64,000 nt of DNA from Brachionus koreanus (Eukaryota; Rotifera; Eurotatoria; Ploima; Brachionidae): contig PJRA01000428.1 in the NCBI GenBank assembly GCA_016987375.1, positions 446,661 to 510,660 of the forward strand, written 5' to 3'. Shown one piece after another: positions 47,231-60,023 of this stretch; within the stretch, counting starts at the first letter, position 1; each line of letters begins with the position of its first letter. Both the position numbers and the translations under genes were made by a program. The notes beneath the pieces were generated by a model, which was given only the letters and a program-made list of their open reading frames with translations, was not told the origin of the DNA and made no database searches.

Positions 47231-48499
47231 ATGAAAGGAAGAAGAGGAAAAACAGCTGATAATGCTTATGAAACAAATTCGGATTTGACCATTCAAAATC
47301 AAGATAGCTGTTCTAACGATACTAATTTATCTACAAATTCAAGTACTAGCCAAAAATTAAAAAATCCAATTTCTATGAATGAATCGAAGATAAGAAATTA
47401 TCTAAAAGAACTTCAGTCACATGTAAAAAATTGTCAGAAAGAACGGGAAAAAAATGAGCCTAACTTGAATAACATAAACAAAATTCACGACAAACTTAAA
47501 TCAGATAAAAGTAAAATAAAAGATAAAATATTTAAAACTTTATTTTAATTTGATTTAAGTAACGCCTTTTTATAGAAAAAAACTTAGAACAATGTATACT
47601 AATTGTATTAAAGAATCTCAAAATGAAATTAGGTTTGTTTAAATAGTTTTTTTGGTGAAAAAATTGCTTAAGAACTTTCTTCTGTTCAAAGTGTTTTAAG
47701 ACAAGCTTTGGATTGTATAAATCAAATAAGATATACTCAAAATGAAATTCGTCTAATGCAACATAATAAAAAACAAATTTTGACAAAAAATTTAAATGAA
47801 AATTCAACTGACTTTATGCCTAAAGCTGGAATGAGGAGAGGAGTTTTAATGAGCATTTTACAACAAGCTGCTTTAACACTTCCATTATGGATTGGTGAAA
47901 TAGGACAATTAGCACCACCACTGTTAAATTTTAAATAAATATTTAAAAAGTTTTATTAATTTATTTTATTTTCTAGCTGTGGAAGTGTTCCTCCTGAATC
48001 GAATTATATTTGCAAACCAGGAGATAAGGTAGCAGCTAAAGTTAATAGTAACACAAGTATGTCAAAAAAATCAAACGAGTTAAACAATAAGAAAAAAAAT
48101 AAGAATATTGAGGAAGCAGTCGAGGAGGAGGAAGAAAATTGGATACTTGCAGAAGTTATTTGCTTTAATTCTTCAAGTGGAAAATATGAAGTCGAAGATG
48201 TGGACTGTGAAGAAGGTAATGAAAAATATCTACTTGGTAAGAGACGAATAGTTCCGCTGCCACATTGGAGAGCTAATCCGTTAACCGATCCAAACGCTAT
48301 TTTTCCCAAAGAATCATTTGTTCTTGCACTTTATCCTCAGACAACGTGTTTTTATAGAGGCATAGTAAGTGAATCGCCGCAAACTCCTCAGGAAGATTAT
48401 TTGATACTTTTTGAAGATAATACATATCCTGACGGATATTCACCTCCGTTAAATGTTCCTCAATTGTATGTTGTTGCAGATAAAGAACTTAAAAAATAG
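47231..48499 (+). CDS. SGF29: SAGA-associated factor 29 (double Tudor H3K4me reader)
   Basis: Four exons: 47231-47510, 47576-47632, 47692-47922 and 47977-48499, about 363 residues. SGF29 is the SAGA/ATAC subunit that binds H3K4me2/3 and recruits the acetyltransferase module. The N-terminal half is a coiled coil with E-P-N-L-N-N-I-N-K-I-H. Conserved blocks are M-R-R-G-V-L-M-S-I-L-Q-Q, L-P-L-W-I-G, K-P-G-D-K-V-A-A (first Tudor), W-I-L-A-E-V, K-Y-E-V-E-D-V-D, R-R-I-V-P-L-P, and the second Tudor A-L-Y-P-Q-T-T-C-F-Y-R with D-Y-L-I-L-F-E-D. An acidic Lys/Glu-rich insert sits between the Tudor landmarks. Exon 2 joins exon 1 one base out of frame; a missing A in the A7 run at 47576-47582 would restore the family K-L-R-x-x-Y-T. 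The remaining junctions are in phase. Confidence 0.9.
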
Positions 48500-49790
48500 A
48501 TTAAATTCAATTGATTATTGAAAAATTAATTTTGATTGTTTTTGACGAAAAAAATAATATTAATGAAAAAAATTATATTTCTCGTATTTTTATTACTTGT
48601 ATGTCTCTGAAATTTAAATCATTATTTTTGGATAATAAAATAAATATTTTTAAATAATTAAATTTTATTAATTTTTTTAAAATTTGTTGTTGCATTTTTA
48701 TATCTTTTAGTGAATTGTTTATGCTAACCATATAATCAAATAGTTAATAGCTGATTTGTTATGATAACTTTTGCTATATGAAAGCTGAATAATTTTAGTA
48801 AATTAAGACTTTGTTTGCATTTTTTGTTAAATTGTTAAAGTGTTTTTTAAATGACAAAACTGGATGGAATTTAATGTCGAATAATTTAGGGTTGACGTTG
48901 TTGTTTAAATTTTGTTGTTTAGGTACAGGTTAATTACTGATGTTTTATGAAATAATTTCCTGAAATTTTTTTAGTTTCCAAAAAAGAAAAATTTTCTATT
49001 GGCACTAAAAAATGAGAGCCAGATCCCTAAGAAATATTATGTGAACTAATGAATGCATTGTTTGAATGCTTTTGCAATCATCTAATGAGTGTGAATACCT
49101 TGCTCGAAAAATTTGAGTTAATCACTCTCACTGACACTTTTTTTACTCAAAAATTTCTATCTGAATCTTTTGAAAATTCTTTAAAATGATCATCTTAATC
49201 CTACGTTTGATTCCCTAAATATTTTTTTTTTAATTCGATTATTTATTTGGCCTTATTTGGTCAATAATTCCTGTTCACATGATATTAATTTTATCTAATT
49301 TATATTTTTAAAGATTAAATTTATTTTTTTGAATTCCAAAATTTTCGACAGTGAAAGTATTTGAACATTACATTTTAATATTATACTAAATAACATATAA
49401 CTATATAAACATCTAAAAATTATCAACCAAAACATTAAAATAATTTTTTTGTATTATTTTTTTAATTTATTGAAAATAAAACTTAAAATTATAAACTTAA
49501 AAAAAAATAATTTAAAATTTTTCTTACTATTTTTTTTAAAGTGTGAATATTTTACTTAAATTTTGGAGATTTAATTTAGATAAATATTTTGCGTTTTTTA
49601 TTAGGTTTGATATTTTTGATTTTAGTATCTAAGACTTTAAGTGATATTTTTATTAAAATAAAAAAAATTGAGTGCTTTTCAAAATGATATGTCTAACTCT
49701 TTGTTAATAAAATTCAAAAATATTTAAAAAATGAAATCTTTCAATGATTGTTTTTGAAATTTTTGTAATGATAACTCATGATTTGAATAA
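48500..49790. other. Intergenic, no gene recognised
   Basis: AT-rich; several AATAAA signals follow SGF29 (about 48570-48650). No other feature supported. Confidence 0.4.
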
Positions 49791-49794
49791 AGGG

Positions 49795-49926
49795 CCATCA
49801 GCAACCGCACTAACTTGTGAAATTAACATGAATGACACTGGATCTCTTACATCTTGAAGAACAAAGGTTCTTCCAGCACTTAGCCCAAATTTCTCTCCTT
49901 CTGATTATCATCTTCATCAAGATTAG
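49795..49926 (+). pseudogene. Small mariner transposase relic
   Basis: At 49867-49926 the frame reads V-L-P-A-L-S-P-N-F-S-P-S-D-Y-H-L-H-Q-D then stop. This is the hallmark Y-S-P-D-L-A-P-S-D-Y-H-L-F region of mariner transposases, with the second catalytic Asp region partly kept. Sequence just upstream is compatible but too eroded to read. Confidence 0.5.
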
Positions 49927-50405
49927 CTAATTATTTCTTATTTTTATTGATAAATTAAAAAAGTATAATTTTTCACTCATTTCAACTTTTAGTTTTAGGA
50001 AAAGAATTACACTGTATCTTAAGATAATTTTTATAAAAAAATTAAAAAAAAATTTTTGAAAAAAAATTGAGTGAATTGCAAAAACCATTAATCTAATGAA
50101 TTAATTTGATCTGGCCGCATCCAATGCTAAAAATTACCATAGTAGTTGCTTATGTATAAGACACTAAAAGACAGGAAATGAAAAATAACCAAGAAACTAT
50201 CTAGCAAGGGTCTATGGGATTTGTTTATTTATTTTAATTTAATTTTTAAAAATAATATCGATTAATTATTTTTAGAAAATTCATTTTTCGAGTAGTATAA
50301 ATTTAATTAGAAAATTAAAACATAGTGATTTAAAAATTTTATTTAACTAGATCAAAACCGAAACTATTAACTAAAAAGAATAAATTTGATTTACAAAACT
50401 AAAAA
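49927..50405. other. Intergenic, downstream of DPYD
   Basis: AT-rich 3' flank of the minus-strand DPYD gene. No feature supported. Confidence 0.4.
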
Positions 50406-53400
50406 CTAAGAACAACCTCTGTAAGGTACATATGGTATTTGGCGTTCGACCATTTTAATACAATCAATTATAGGACAGACAGATAAGCAAAGAGTGCATC
50501 CAGTGCAAGCATCGGTCACTTTTGGTAAGTGAGTTTTTGCATCAAATTCAATAGCTTGATATCCTGAATCATTACAGGCCATGTAACACTTGCCACAATT
50601 GATACACATCTCTTCATCAATCAGTGCTACAACTTGCTCTTTTTGACTTAAATTTTTGTATGTCCCTATTTTTTCAACAGCCACTCCAATTATGTCTTTA
50701 ATCTTAGGTATTTTGCTCGTTTCCGCCAAATTAACAACTCTTTCCAACAATTGGTTTTCTTTTCGTTGTTCTTCTCTTAAATTTTTATAAAAATTTTGCT
50801 TAATTTCTTGCTGTCGTTTGTTGAATTCGCCAAAACTTGGCAAATGTATGCCAATTATATCACCAACTTGAAGAACTTTACCTAAATTTAAATTATCATG
50901 TAGATTTAAGCATACATAAAAAATTTTATTTTTCGTCTACTCTACCTTTTTGATGCTTTGGCGTAGGCTCCGACTGTCCATTCCAATTTTTGAACACATC
51001 AAGAGATTTTAAATACAACAAAGCTTTTAGTCCAGTAATGTAGTCATCAACAACAGTAAAGTCCTGATTTTGAACTGCTGAACAAACCTGAAGAACACTG
51101 GCACCACCCATCAAATACTGAAGACCGGCTTCGGCCGAGTCGATGCCACCAGTAGCTAAAATGGGAAATCCTGGCAGATTTTTAGCAATATGAGTTACAG
51201 CTCTAAGAGCTATGGGACGAATTGCATTTCCAGATACTCCTCCATAAGTGGTCAATTGTTGGGCTCCTACAGAAGGCCAAGCACTACCATCAGCTCTAAG
51301 ACCCATCAGACCAGAAACAGTATTTGTGGCTGTCACACCATCTGCTTTGCCTTCTTTAGCCGCTTTGGCTATATCTAGTATATTTGTTACATTTGGAGTT
51401 AATTTAGCAAAAAATGGAATTTTGACAGCCTCACGAACCCATAAACAAATATTTCTAACTAGTTCTGGATCTTGGCCGCAAGCTAGACCCATGCCTCTTT
51501 CACCCATACCATGTGGACAACTAAGATTCAACTCTAAAGCGTCAGAGCCAGCTTCTTCTGCCATTTTGGCCATCAATTGCCAATCTTCTTTGTTAAACGA
51601 GCACATAATACTCGCTATTATGACACGATCAGGAAAATCGTCCTTTAACTCTTTGATGCACTTGCACCAATATCTAGCATACTTTTCTGATATTAATTCA
51701 ATGTTCAAAAATGAGCCTTGACCTGGTCCGTAAACTGGACCTGATGTTGTTCCCCTAACAATTCTTGGCGAAACATTGGTTACAATATCGTGATCGAGAC
51801 CAAATGTTTTAGTAACACAAAATCCCCAGCCGGCTTCAAAAGCACGTCTCATCATAGCTGCTGATGTTGTAGGTGGTGCCGAAGCCAAACCAAACGGATT
51901 TGGAAATTTAATTCCGCACAATTCAACAGAAATGTCTACTAAATCAATTGGAGTAAAAAATTTAGGCAATTTGATTTCTTTTGACACTGATTGACCGCTT
52001 GTCTCTTGAATATACTTATGAATAAACCATGAAGCTGTCTTTCCGTCATTAACTGATTCAACAGTGGTCTGCGCTTGTCCGGCTACATCGCCACCAGCAA
52101 ATACCCATTCCTCACTTGTTTTCATAGTAACAGGATCAACTTCGGGCAAACCCCATTTGTTTATTTTGATCGGACTTAAAGCTTCTCTAACCGTACAATC
52201 ACTTAGACCAGAGCCAAATGCAGAAATAACATAATTACATTTTAGACGAACAATTTGCTCTTTGTCTTCAATCCATTCATTGTTTTCATTCAATTCAGTT
52301 CGAAAGAATTCCATGCCTGTTATTTGTCCATTTTTGTTTACTAAAACTTTGCTTGGACTACAAAAAGGCATAAATTCACATTTTTCTTCTTTGGCCACTT
52401 CAACCTCTTCAGGAACAGCTCTAATATTATTAAATCCTTTTCTGAACACCACATAGACTCGTTTGGCGCCGCAGCGAAGTGCCGATGTAGCACAATCAAA
52501 GGCCGTGTCTCCGGCGCCCAAAACAATAACATTACCATTTAATTGTGGCAATTTAGACTTGCAGCACAAACTCTTTGAAGATTTAGATACCAATGGCAAA
52601 AATGATTTAGAAGTATAGAAACCATTTTCGGCTGAAAGACCATTAAATATTGGCTCGTTGTTTGGATCTGGCAAGCCTATGCCTATAAAAACGCATTTAT
52701 ATCCTTGCTCTTTTAGCAAACTCAATGTCAATGAACCGGGTTCGCTTGACAGCTTTTTACCAGTCTCAATTTTCACACCCAAATCTTTCATCAAATCAAT
52801 TTCAAATTTTACCACATTGAATGGTAATCTAAATTGAGGTATTTCACTTGAGCTGAGACCACCCAAAAAGTCTTCTTTTTCAAAAATTGTCAAGTCTGAA
52901 TAGCCAAGACGAGCTAGAAATGTAGCACAACTTATTGATGCTGGTCCACATCCAATAAATGCAATTTTTGATTTATAGCTTTGGGGCAATTGATCAATTG
53001 GGGGAAGATTAGGATCGCGTATTTGCGGAATACCCATTTTCATAAACATCTTTTTTGTAAAAAGAATTTTTACAAATTTTTTTGAATAAATTGAAAAAAA
53101 AAAACAGACATACCTCAGTTGAAAATTGCTGTAGACCACCAATGTTTATAGGTCCCTCCTCGCTGGCGTATAAATTGCATCCACCAACACATAGATCTGA
53201 TGTCGGACAAACCATTCCACATGTAAGTCCCAATGGATTATCAGAAAAGATCATTTTTGCCGAACCATAATAATTTCGATTGCCAATACTACTGATAAAA
53301 CTTTTAACATCAAGCTGAGTGGGACAGCTTTTTTGACATGGTGCATCTGCACATTTTAAACATCGATTTGCTTCACGCAAAGCCCCACGTTCACTCAAAG

Positions 53401-53644
53401 TTGTGTGCTTTATATCCTCAAAGTTGTTCTCGAGATTACAACCACTTGAACAATTGTGCTCTGCATTGCGTTTCCAATACTTGCGGTCTTTTTTTGTATC
53501 TATGGTTGGTTTTAAAGTAGCATGTGGCTTTATCACTGGATTCAACCCTAGTAGATTCTGAAGAAACAATTAAAAATTTTTTTTCAAATATTTCTTTTAT
53601 ACTTCTATGTCGGTTGGATCTGCTGAAAGCTTTTGATTTGGCAT
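50406..53644 (-). CDS. DPYD: Dihydropyrimidine dehydrogenase (NADP+)
   Basis: Four exons on the minus strand: 53603-53644, 53114-53557, 50946-53049 and 50406-50881. GT-AG with matching phases, 1021 residues, close to the usual ~1025. It catalyses the first, rate-limiting step of uracil and thymine breakdown in the cytosol. Domains in order: N-terminal Fe-S helical domain ([14 protein letters not shown] and C-G-M-V-C-P...C-V-G-G-C); FAD domain ([10 protein letters not shown]); NADPH domain ([10 protein letters not shown]); FMN barrel with the catalytic-Cys segment G-L-A-C-G-Q-D-P-E and T-N-T-V-S-G; C-terminal two-cluster ferredoxin ([11 protein letters not shown] and [11 protein letters not shown]). 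All expected cofactor motifs are intact. The tiny first exon (14 codons) aligns with the family N-terminus. Confidence 0.97.
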
Positions 53645-54877
53645 TTTTTATCTAAATTTTTAAATAAAGCATTAAATGATCGGATTTTTGTCAATGCAAA
53701 AATTGACTTTTTAAGATTCTAGCAAGCGTTGAATGAACAAAAATTGATAGTAGTTGTAAAATATGCTAAAATTAAGCATAAATTTTATTTTAAAATTGAT
53801 GCTAAAATTATTATTTAGCTACAGTCTAAATTAGACTGTTAATTTGAAGTAAACACACCCTTTAAACAAGCAGCTAAATGAAGAGGAATATTATGAAACC
53901 AAAGAAACTTATGTTCTGATCACAAAACCTACTTGAATTATATAACTTTTCTAAATGCAAATATAATAAATAGCTAAAAAAGAAAAACCAAAAATGAATA
54001 TTTTATGGGCTCTGAAAGCTTAACGTAATTATAATATTTATATTTAGATTAATGAAAAAATCAAAACTCTATTAGATCTAGTTTTAAATATACAAAATAA
54101 ATTAAAAAAATTATCATTTTCCTCAGAAATAAGTTAGGATAAGAAAATTTTCTATCTGTATTGATCGGACAAGCCTCATTCAAGATAAAACATTTATAAA
54201 AGCTCATCAAATAAATTTAAGCGATATTTTTTTATCTTTAATTGTTTAAAATTTTATAGAGTAGTTCCTGGATCGTAAGCTACGTAAATTTGAATTTTTT
54301 ATCTTTTTGTTTAATTTGCTGTTTTTTTAAACATTTTTTAAATTTAGAAATCGCTTTAAGCCATTAATATATTGTTATAATTTTCATTTCTATTTGATTT
54401 AACTTACTATCTATTCTATTCTTATCAAATACGAAAATAGTTGTCTGGTTGAATCAGCTATTCTTCAACTGGTGATAAACGCTTCACAAATTAAAAAAAA
54501 GCTATGCTCTTTTCATAGAGTATTCATAAAAAATTTAACAAAAATTTTAGTAATATAGACAATTTTTGTCCTTGATTATTTGTCTCCTTCTTTGAAATGC
54601 ATTATTATTTGTTTTAAAAATTGACTGTTTTTGAACGTTTATAAAAAATTTCTAAATAAATAAAAAAAAAGTAAAATATAAGTTTTGTTTAGAATTATAT
54701 ATAGGTTAAGGGGTTTGTAAAAAAGTAGATCGTGGAAAAGCTAAAAAATTTTTTTCTCAAGATAGCAAGCTAATAATATAGAGATTGCTCAATCAATAAA
54801 TATGTTGATCGAGAAGATTTGATTGGTAAAATTCTATGATAAACAAACTTAAATATGATTTATAGAAGGTTGTAAAC
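53645..54877. other. Intergenic, no gene recognised
   Basis: AT-rich region upstream of DPYD. A TTTAG tract about 10 bp before its ATG looks like a 3' splice site. Nothing else supported. Confidence 0.4.
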
Positions 54878-55180
54878 CAAAACCTCAGGTATTGTGAATT
54901 TTGGAACAAATAACAAAAAATTTAATTAAAAAATTTAAAATTACAATAACTTTTTTTCTAAAAGTCTAAAAAATATTATTCATATTGCATTAGCTCGATG
55001 CAGTAGCCTCTGTGCCAGATCGGAGCTGTTGCTCAAAAAAAAGGTACTTGAAAAGGAGCCATTATCTACTAGTATATAAAGTTCTATCGAGAATAATTTT
55101 TAGACTCTTAGAAAAAAGCCTATTGTAATTTAAAAATTTTTTTTGTTATTTGTTCCAAAATTCACAGTACCTGAGGTTTT
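54878..55180. mobile_element. Hairpin (foldback) MITE, related to the 14.2-kb and 31.2-kb copies
   Basis: Inverted arms of about 95 bp: the left begins AAAACCTCAGGTATTGTGAA, the right ends with its complement. Inside the first nine bases, GGTATTGTGAATTTTGGAAC resembles the start of the other two elements, so this is a diverged subfamily. The loop, about 110 bp, is resolved here and contains the GAGGCTACTGCATCGA block also seen near 39.4 kb. No clear target-site duplication; no coding capacity. Confidence 0.8.
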
Positions 55181-58105
55181 GCTTGTTGATGTGTTTACTA
55201 ATAAAGTATAAAATAAAAAACTCTCATCATTTCTCGATTGAAAATAGAATACTCGATATTTGACCACTTCAAATTCAAACAACTTTCAATTTCCATTAAA
55301 TTTCAAAATATCGAATTTATTTTTTCTTCTTTTGCTGATTTGAGATATAATTTTCTGTAAACTCGGAATATTTAGATTGTTAGTTTTAAGAATTGACTGT
55401 TAGCCATTTTTTGGCGATTTTCTCTTAACTGAGTATGAATTATTCGGACTTTTATTTTCACAAGTTTAAGAAAATTTTAGATATTTTGACTTATGCAACC
55501 TCGACTTCCTGCTTAATTGTGATCTAGTGAATTAATTGATCTGTTTTATAAAGGAGCTGAATAAAAATCAAAAAAGTGGAAAACTAATGAATTTTTTATC
55601 ATAATCATTAAAGTATATTTTTTTGCGTTTTTAACTTTTTTTAATTTATCAATTAAAACAAGCAATAGTTAGCTAATCTTGAAATTATAAGCCATTATGG
55701 TCTTAAGTCTTTATCAGTGGGTCATCTTTTGGAGCCAAAAAACTCATGATACCCTTCTTCAACTTGGTTTTGGTTAGTAAAATAACGTCATATAAGAAAA
55801 TGAGTAATTGAATAAAAAAGATAATAATCAGAAGGAGAAGATCTGGGATAAATGCTGGATGAGGAAGAAGCTCGATCCTTTACAGCTCTTTTATTTATAC
55901 CGTCTTAGACCAGTTTCAAGTGCATTACTCCTTGGGAATTCCATCGAACAAACACATCACATACATCATGACAAAAAAAAAAGTTAAAAGAACTTTTAAC
56001 ATTTTGCTCTTGTAAGCTTTGTTAAATTTTATTTAAATTTTTCTATGTTTACAGATACGATTTCTTTTATTTAAAAAAATATTCGATTAGAATAAAAAGT
56101 TTAAAACCAAGAGATTTTTTTAAATTTTCTAACTATAATTCAGAATTTATCAACATGTTTGATTTGAAACGAACATCAATACACATTTTCTCACTAGAAG
56201 GACTTTTTAATTTTTTATTCTTTAAGTTATTTATTTTAGAATTACTTAATAGTCCAATAACTAGACTAGTAGCAGCTTGAGTAGATCTTAAATCAAAGTA
56301 CATTACTCCCAATTAAATTACCTATTTCAAAATTATTACAAAATAGTAAAAATTTATAAATTTCGGATTTAATCCGTAATTTAATTTTTTCAAGTATTAG
56401 GTATATTATGTATTTCGGCTAGAGGTATGAATTTTCTGGCTGATTTTATAGTCATATTATTATTTTTTTCTTATTATTTCTGTTTTTACGATTTTTTTTC
56501 CTTTGATGAATACAGTAATCGAGTTTTTAAAGGTATCTTCAAAAAAAAACAAGAAAATATTAAAATTAAAATAAAAATAGACAGTTATTGCTTTTCAAAA
56601 TCTTTTCAGAAAGACTACCTCTTTATCATAATAAGCAATTTTTTGTGATAACTAAGTCTTGATTGTGTTAATTACTGTTTGATCATGATCAACTTATAAT
56701 AACAAGAATAGATGGGATGGTCTGTTAATTGAAAAAAAGGAAAGTCAAAATCCATACATCTATTTAGCACTAACCAATAATATATAACGATCAATTTATT
56801 CTGTGAATGAACGTTTTCTTGGCTCTAATCCAAAAAAACTCATTAACAATTGATAAGATGATTCAAGAATGAAACAACGATCAAAAATTTTGATGATTGG
56901 GTCAATCCTAAATGTTCTTTAAGAATAAAATGAAATTTTTTGGTTTTAATCGAAAAACATTTTTCATGTATAAAAAATGAGATGATTCATACATGAAACA
57001 TCCATGAAATCATCGTTTTTAGCTTGACTGGGATATATTGATTAATTGATTTTTTTTTAAAAATCAATTTTTATCTCAACAAATTTTTAACTTAAATCTA
57101 AACGATATGGGAAATATGAAAAAAAATCAAATTTTTAGCTGTAAACCATGGATTGTTATCATGCTTTGATACTATTTTTGCTTTGATTGTGAAAAAAATA
57201 ATTTAACTGAAAATGATCATTCGATTGTTGAAAATGACAAAGAAATTTTATTTGATAACAAATGAAAATAATAGAATGAACTGAAAAACTTTTCATTTTT
57301 AAAATTTTTTAATCCGTTTTTTTAACTTTAAATAAAATATTATTGAAAAAGAAATGACAGTGTTTGTATTTTTAATACGTTTTAGACCATTAAAAAAGGT
57401 TAGCGAAGTTTATTTTTTAAACATTATAAAGTGAGAGATCTTAATCCGTTTTGTTGTTGAAGTGGAAAAGAACAACATAAATCTAGACGCTTATAAATTT
57501 TTAAAGTTTTAATCGACTATTTCTTGATTTTTGTATAAAAAAAAATTTATGAGTATCTTTTATGTAAAAACAAATTGATAATTTGACAATTTAATCATCA
57601 AATTTTCATTTTCTCTCAAATGCTATCTTTGTTTTTACTGTTTAAAAAAAAAATCTTAAAATTTGAGCAAAAGAAATGACCGTTTTAAGTAACTTATTGA
57701 TTATATCTTTGAACTTATATAAATTTTTGATCTTCAAATTATTCATATTTTTAGATTTAGTTAATCAAGATTCTTTAATTCAAAATTTGATTTTTTCTCA
57801 TATTGCCAAGCATCCTTTGTTATTTGTAAAAAAACATCCATGATTTATTATCTAAAAAGTTAAAATTTGAAATGTTTTAAGTGCAAAATAAAATAATTAA
57901 GTAAAATTTGTAAAAAATGCAATCAATATATGTGTTTGAAGTTAATATTAAAATTAAAATAGTCATGTGATTATAAAAAAGCTTATATTTGAATTTTTTA
58001 TGCATACACTGTTTTCAAATTCAAAAATAATGTAAAATTGCATTTGATTTTTAAATGAATAAATATATAGATTAAAATTTTGAATTTCAATTAATTAGCC
58101 TAAAA
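55181..58105. other. Intergenic, no gene recognised
   Basis: About 2.9 kb of AT-rich DNA. The low-complexity Phe/Lys frame at 56427-56648 is not accepted. Some less AT-rich stretches (55700-55960) might be eroded repeat but show no readable motif. Confidence 0.4.
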
Positions 58106-59062
58106 ATGAACCGCTTATTTGCAATGGGCTCTAAAATGACCCAACAAGTTTTGAAAAATAGCAATAATTTCAAAAATCTTCAATTTCAGTCATGTGAGTT
58201 TGTTATCGTTTTATTAATTTTTTTTTTTTATCATTTATTTTTTTTTTTAGTAAGAAACGCTTTTATTCAAACACAAGATACACCAAACCCGAACAGCTTG
58301 AAATTTTTGCCAAATGAAAAAGTTCTGGATGAAGGCAAAACGCGCTATTTTCCTACTCGAGATTCAGCCAAAGTTTCGCCACTAGCTAGGTATTTTGTCT
58401 AAAAATTTTTGAAAAATACTTTTTTAAAATTTTATAAAATAAAGGGAACTTTTTAGAATAGAGGGAGTAAAAAGCGTGATGTTAGGATCTGATTTCGTCA
58501 CTGTTACCAAAGAGGACGATGACATTTCAGATTGGAAAACTCTTCGACCTGAAATATTTGCTATTATAATGGACCATTTTGCCATGAATCTTCCAATTAT
58601 AAATGAAGAACTTGATAGAATGGTGAATGAAGAAGGCCAAAATGAATCGGATCATTTGCCTACAGATGAAAATTTAAGTGAAGAAGATAAGCAAACAGTT
58701 GAGCTTATTAAAGAATTGTTAGATACTCGGATTAGACCAACGGTTCAAGAAGACGGTGGAGATGTAGTTTTTGTTGTAAGAAAAATAAATATTAAAAAAT
58801 TTTATTTTTTTAAACTGCTTTGAAAAAGGGTTATGAAAATGGTATTGTCAAACTTAAGTTACAAGGATCGTGCACAAGCTGCCCTAGTTCAATAGTTACT
58901 TTAAAATCTGGTATTCAAAACATGCTTCAATTCTACATACCTGAAATACAAGGTGTTGAACAAGCAAAAACTGAAGTTGATGAAATAGCTGAAAAAGAGT
59001 TCGAAGAAATGGAGAAAAATATTGAAAATAAAAACGAGTCTGACAAATTGTCAAAGGAATAA
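58106..59062 (+). CDS. NFU1: Mitochondrial Fe-S cluster scaffold/carrier NFU1
   Basis: Exons 58106-58193, 58251-58389, 58457-58775 and 58829-59062 give 259 residues with all GT-AG junctions in phase. NFU1 passes 4Fe-4S clusters to lipoyl synthase and complex II in mitochondria. Residues 1-32 are basic/hydroxylated and fit a transit peptide. The Nfu N-domain starts [17 protein letters not shown] and includes I-E-G-V-K-S-V and D-F-V-T-V-T-K. The NifU-like domain reads [16 protein letters not shown] and G-S-C-T-S-C-P-S-S, with the cluster-binding C-x-x-C at about 197/200. The C-terminal 20 residues are acidic/Lys-rich. A 3' splice-site-like TTAATTAG sits just 5' of the start codon. Confidence 0.96.
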
Positions 59063-59439
59063 AATTTAGTCTGAAAATTTTTGAATAAAATTTCATTTAG
59101 TAAATAATTTCGTTAATTATTTAATATTTTTGCTTAAAAATGACTATTAAACTAGTCAAGAGAAAGTTTCACAATTTTTCAAACTGAATATATTCAAATC
59201 CATTTTATATAGTAGATTAAATTAAACATATTTATTTGCTTGATTAGAGCAGCTAGAGAATTTTTTTGTATTTAAAAATTTTTATCAGATAAGTTCTAGA
59301 AAGTTTATTTAGTGCTCTGTGTCTTTTTACGAAAAATTAATTCTACAATCTTGAAAGAATTGGGATTTGATAACACTGTCAGGCAGCCTATTGTAGGACC
59401 ACTCTATTTAAAAACATGAAAAAAAAACCAAAAAAACAT
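59063..59439. other. Intergenic, no gene recognised
   Basis: AT-rich 3' flank of NFU1. No feature supported. Confidence 0.4.
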
Positions 59440-59763
59440 GTCGGGCAATCACTGCACATCAGCTATTTGCAGGAAAACTTTCTCTGTGCGCTCTCATACT
59501 ATTGCCCTTTCTCTTCTGATGCAGATAAAGGGACTCTAGTTACCTGAACATTTTCCAATTCACTTACTAGTTTACACATTTCAATCAAATCTTCTCTCAC
59601 TCTCCTTTCAATCCCATCTTCAACAATCTTATTTCATAGTCCAAAGCTTTCAAAGTCAAAGGTATTTTTGTGGCGCGTTCCTAGACTTTATCTGGTGCAT
59701 TCACATTCATCTTTTTACTTGGATTCCACACTTTTAGTGCAAACTCTGATGAGGTCTTACCAT
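59440..59763 (-). pseudogene. LINE (non-LTR retrotransposon) reverse-transcriptase C-terminal relic
   Basis: On the minus strand in shifting frames: V-R-P-H, then E-F-A-L-K-V-W-N-P-S-K-K, then E-R-A-T-K-I-P-L-T-L-K-A-L-D-Y-E, then a G-L-K...R-R-V-R-E-D-L-I-E-M-C-K-L-V piece. This is the C-terminal pattern of many LINE reverse transcriptases (V-R-P-x-L-E-Y-A...V-W-N-P, Q-R-R-A-T-R, L-x-Y-x-x-R-L, R-R-x-R-G-D-L-I-E). Stops and frameshifts show decay. Its base composition is more balanced than the surroundings. Confidence 0.65.
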
Positions 59764-60023
59764 AGATGTATATAAATGGATATAAAAAGGACTTTTATAT
59801 ATTAAAATTTGAAAATAAGAAATCGTAGCAACTTGTTTAATTAAAATCCGGAACGGGGCTCTGGTCAATGAATTTCTGTTCCTAAAAATTGATCCTAAAA
59901 ATCCCTTTATTATTTTTCATTTTATTTGATTTGAAAATAATTTATATAAATAAAAAAAATTATAGCTTTACTGTTTAGATTAATTAAGTTTATAAAATTA
60001 AATTTAAAAAAATTTTTTTTTAG

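Noticed and set aside
56427..56648. 73-residue plus frame with a hydrophobic start
   Set aside because: Phe/Tyr/Lys-rich A/T translation; a signal peptide is mimicked by T runs.
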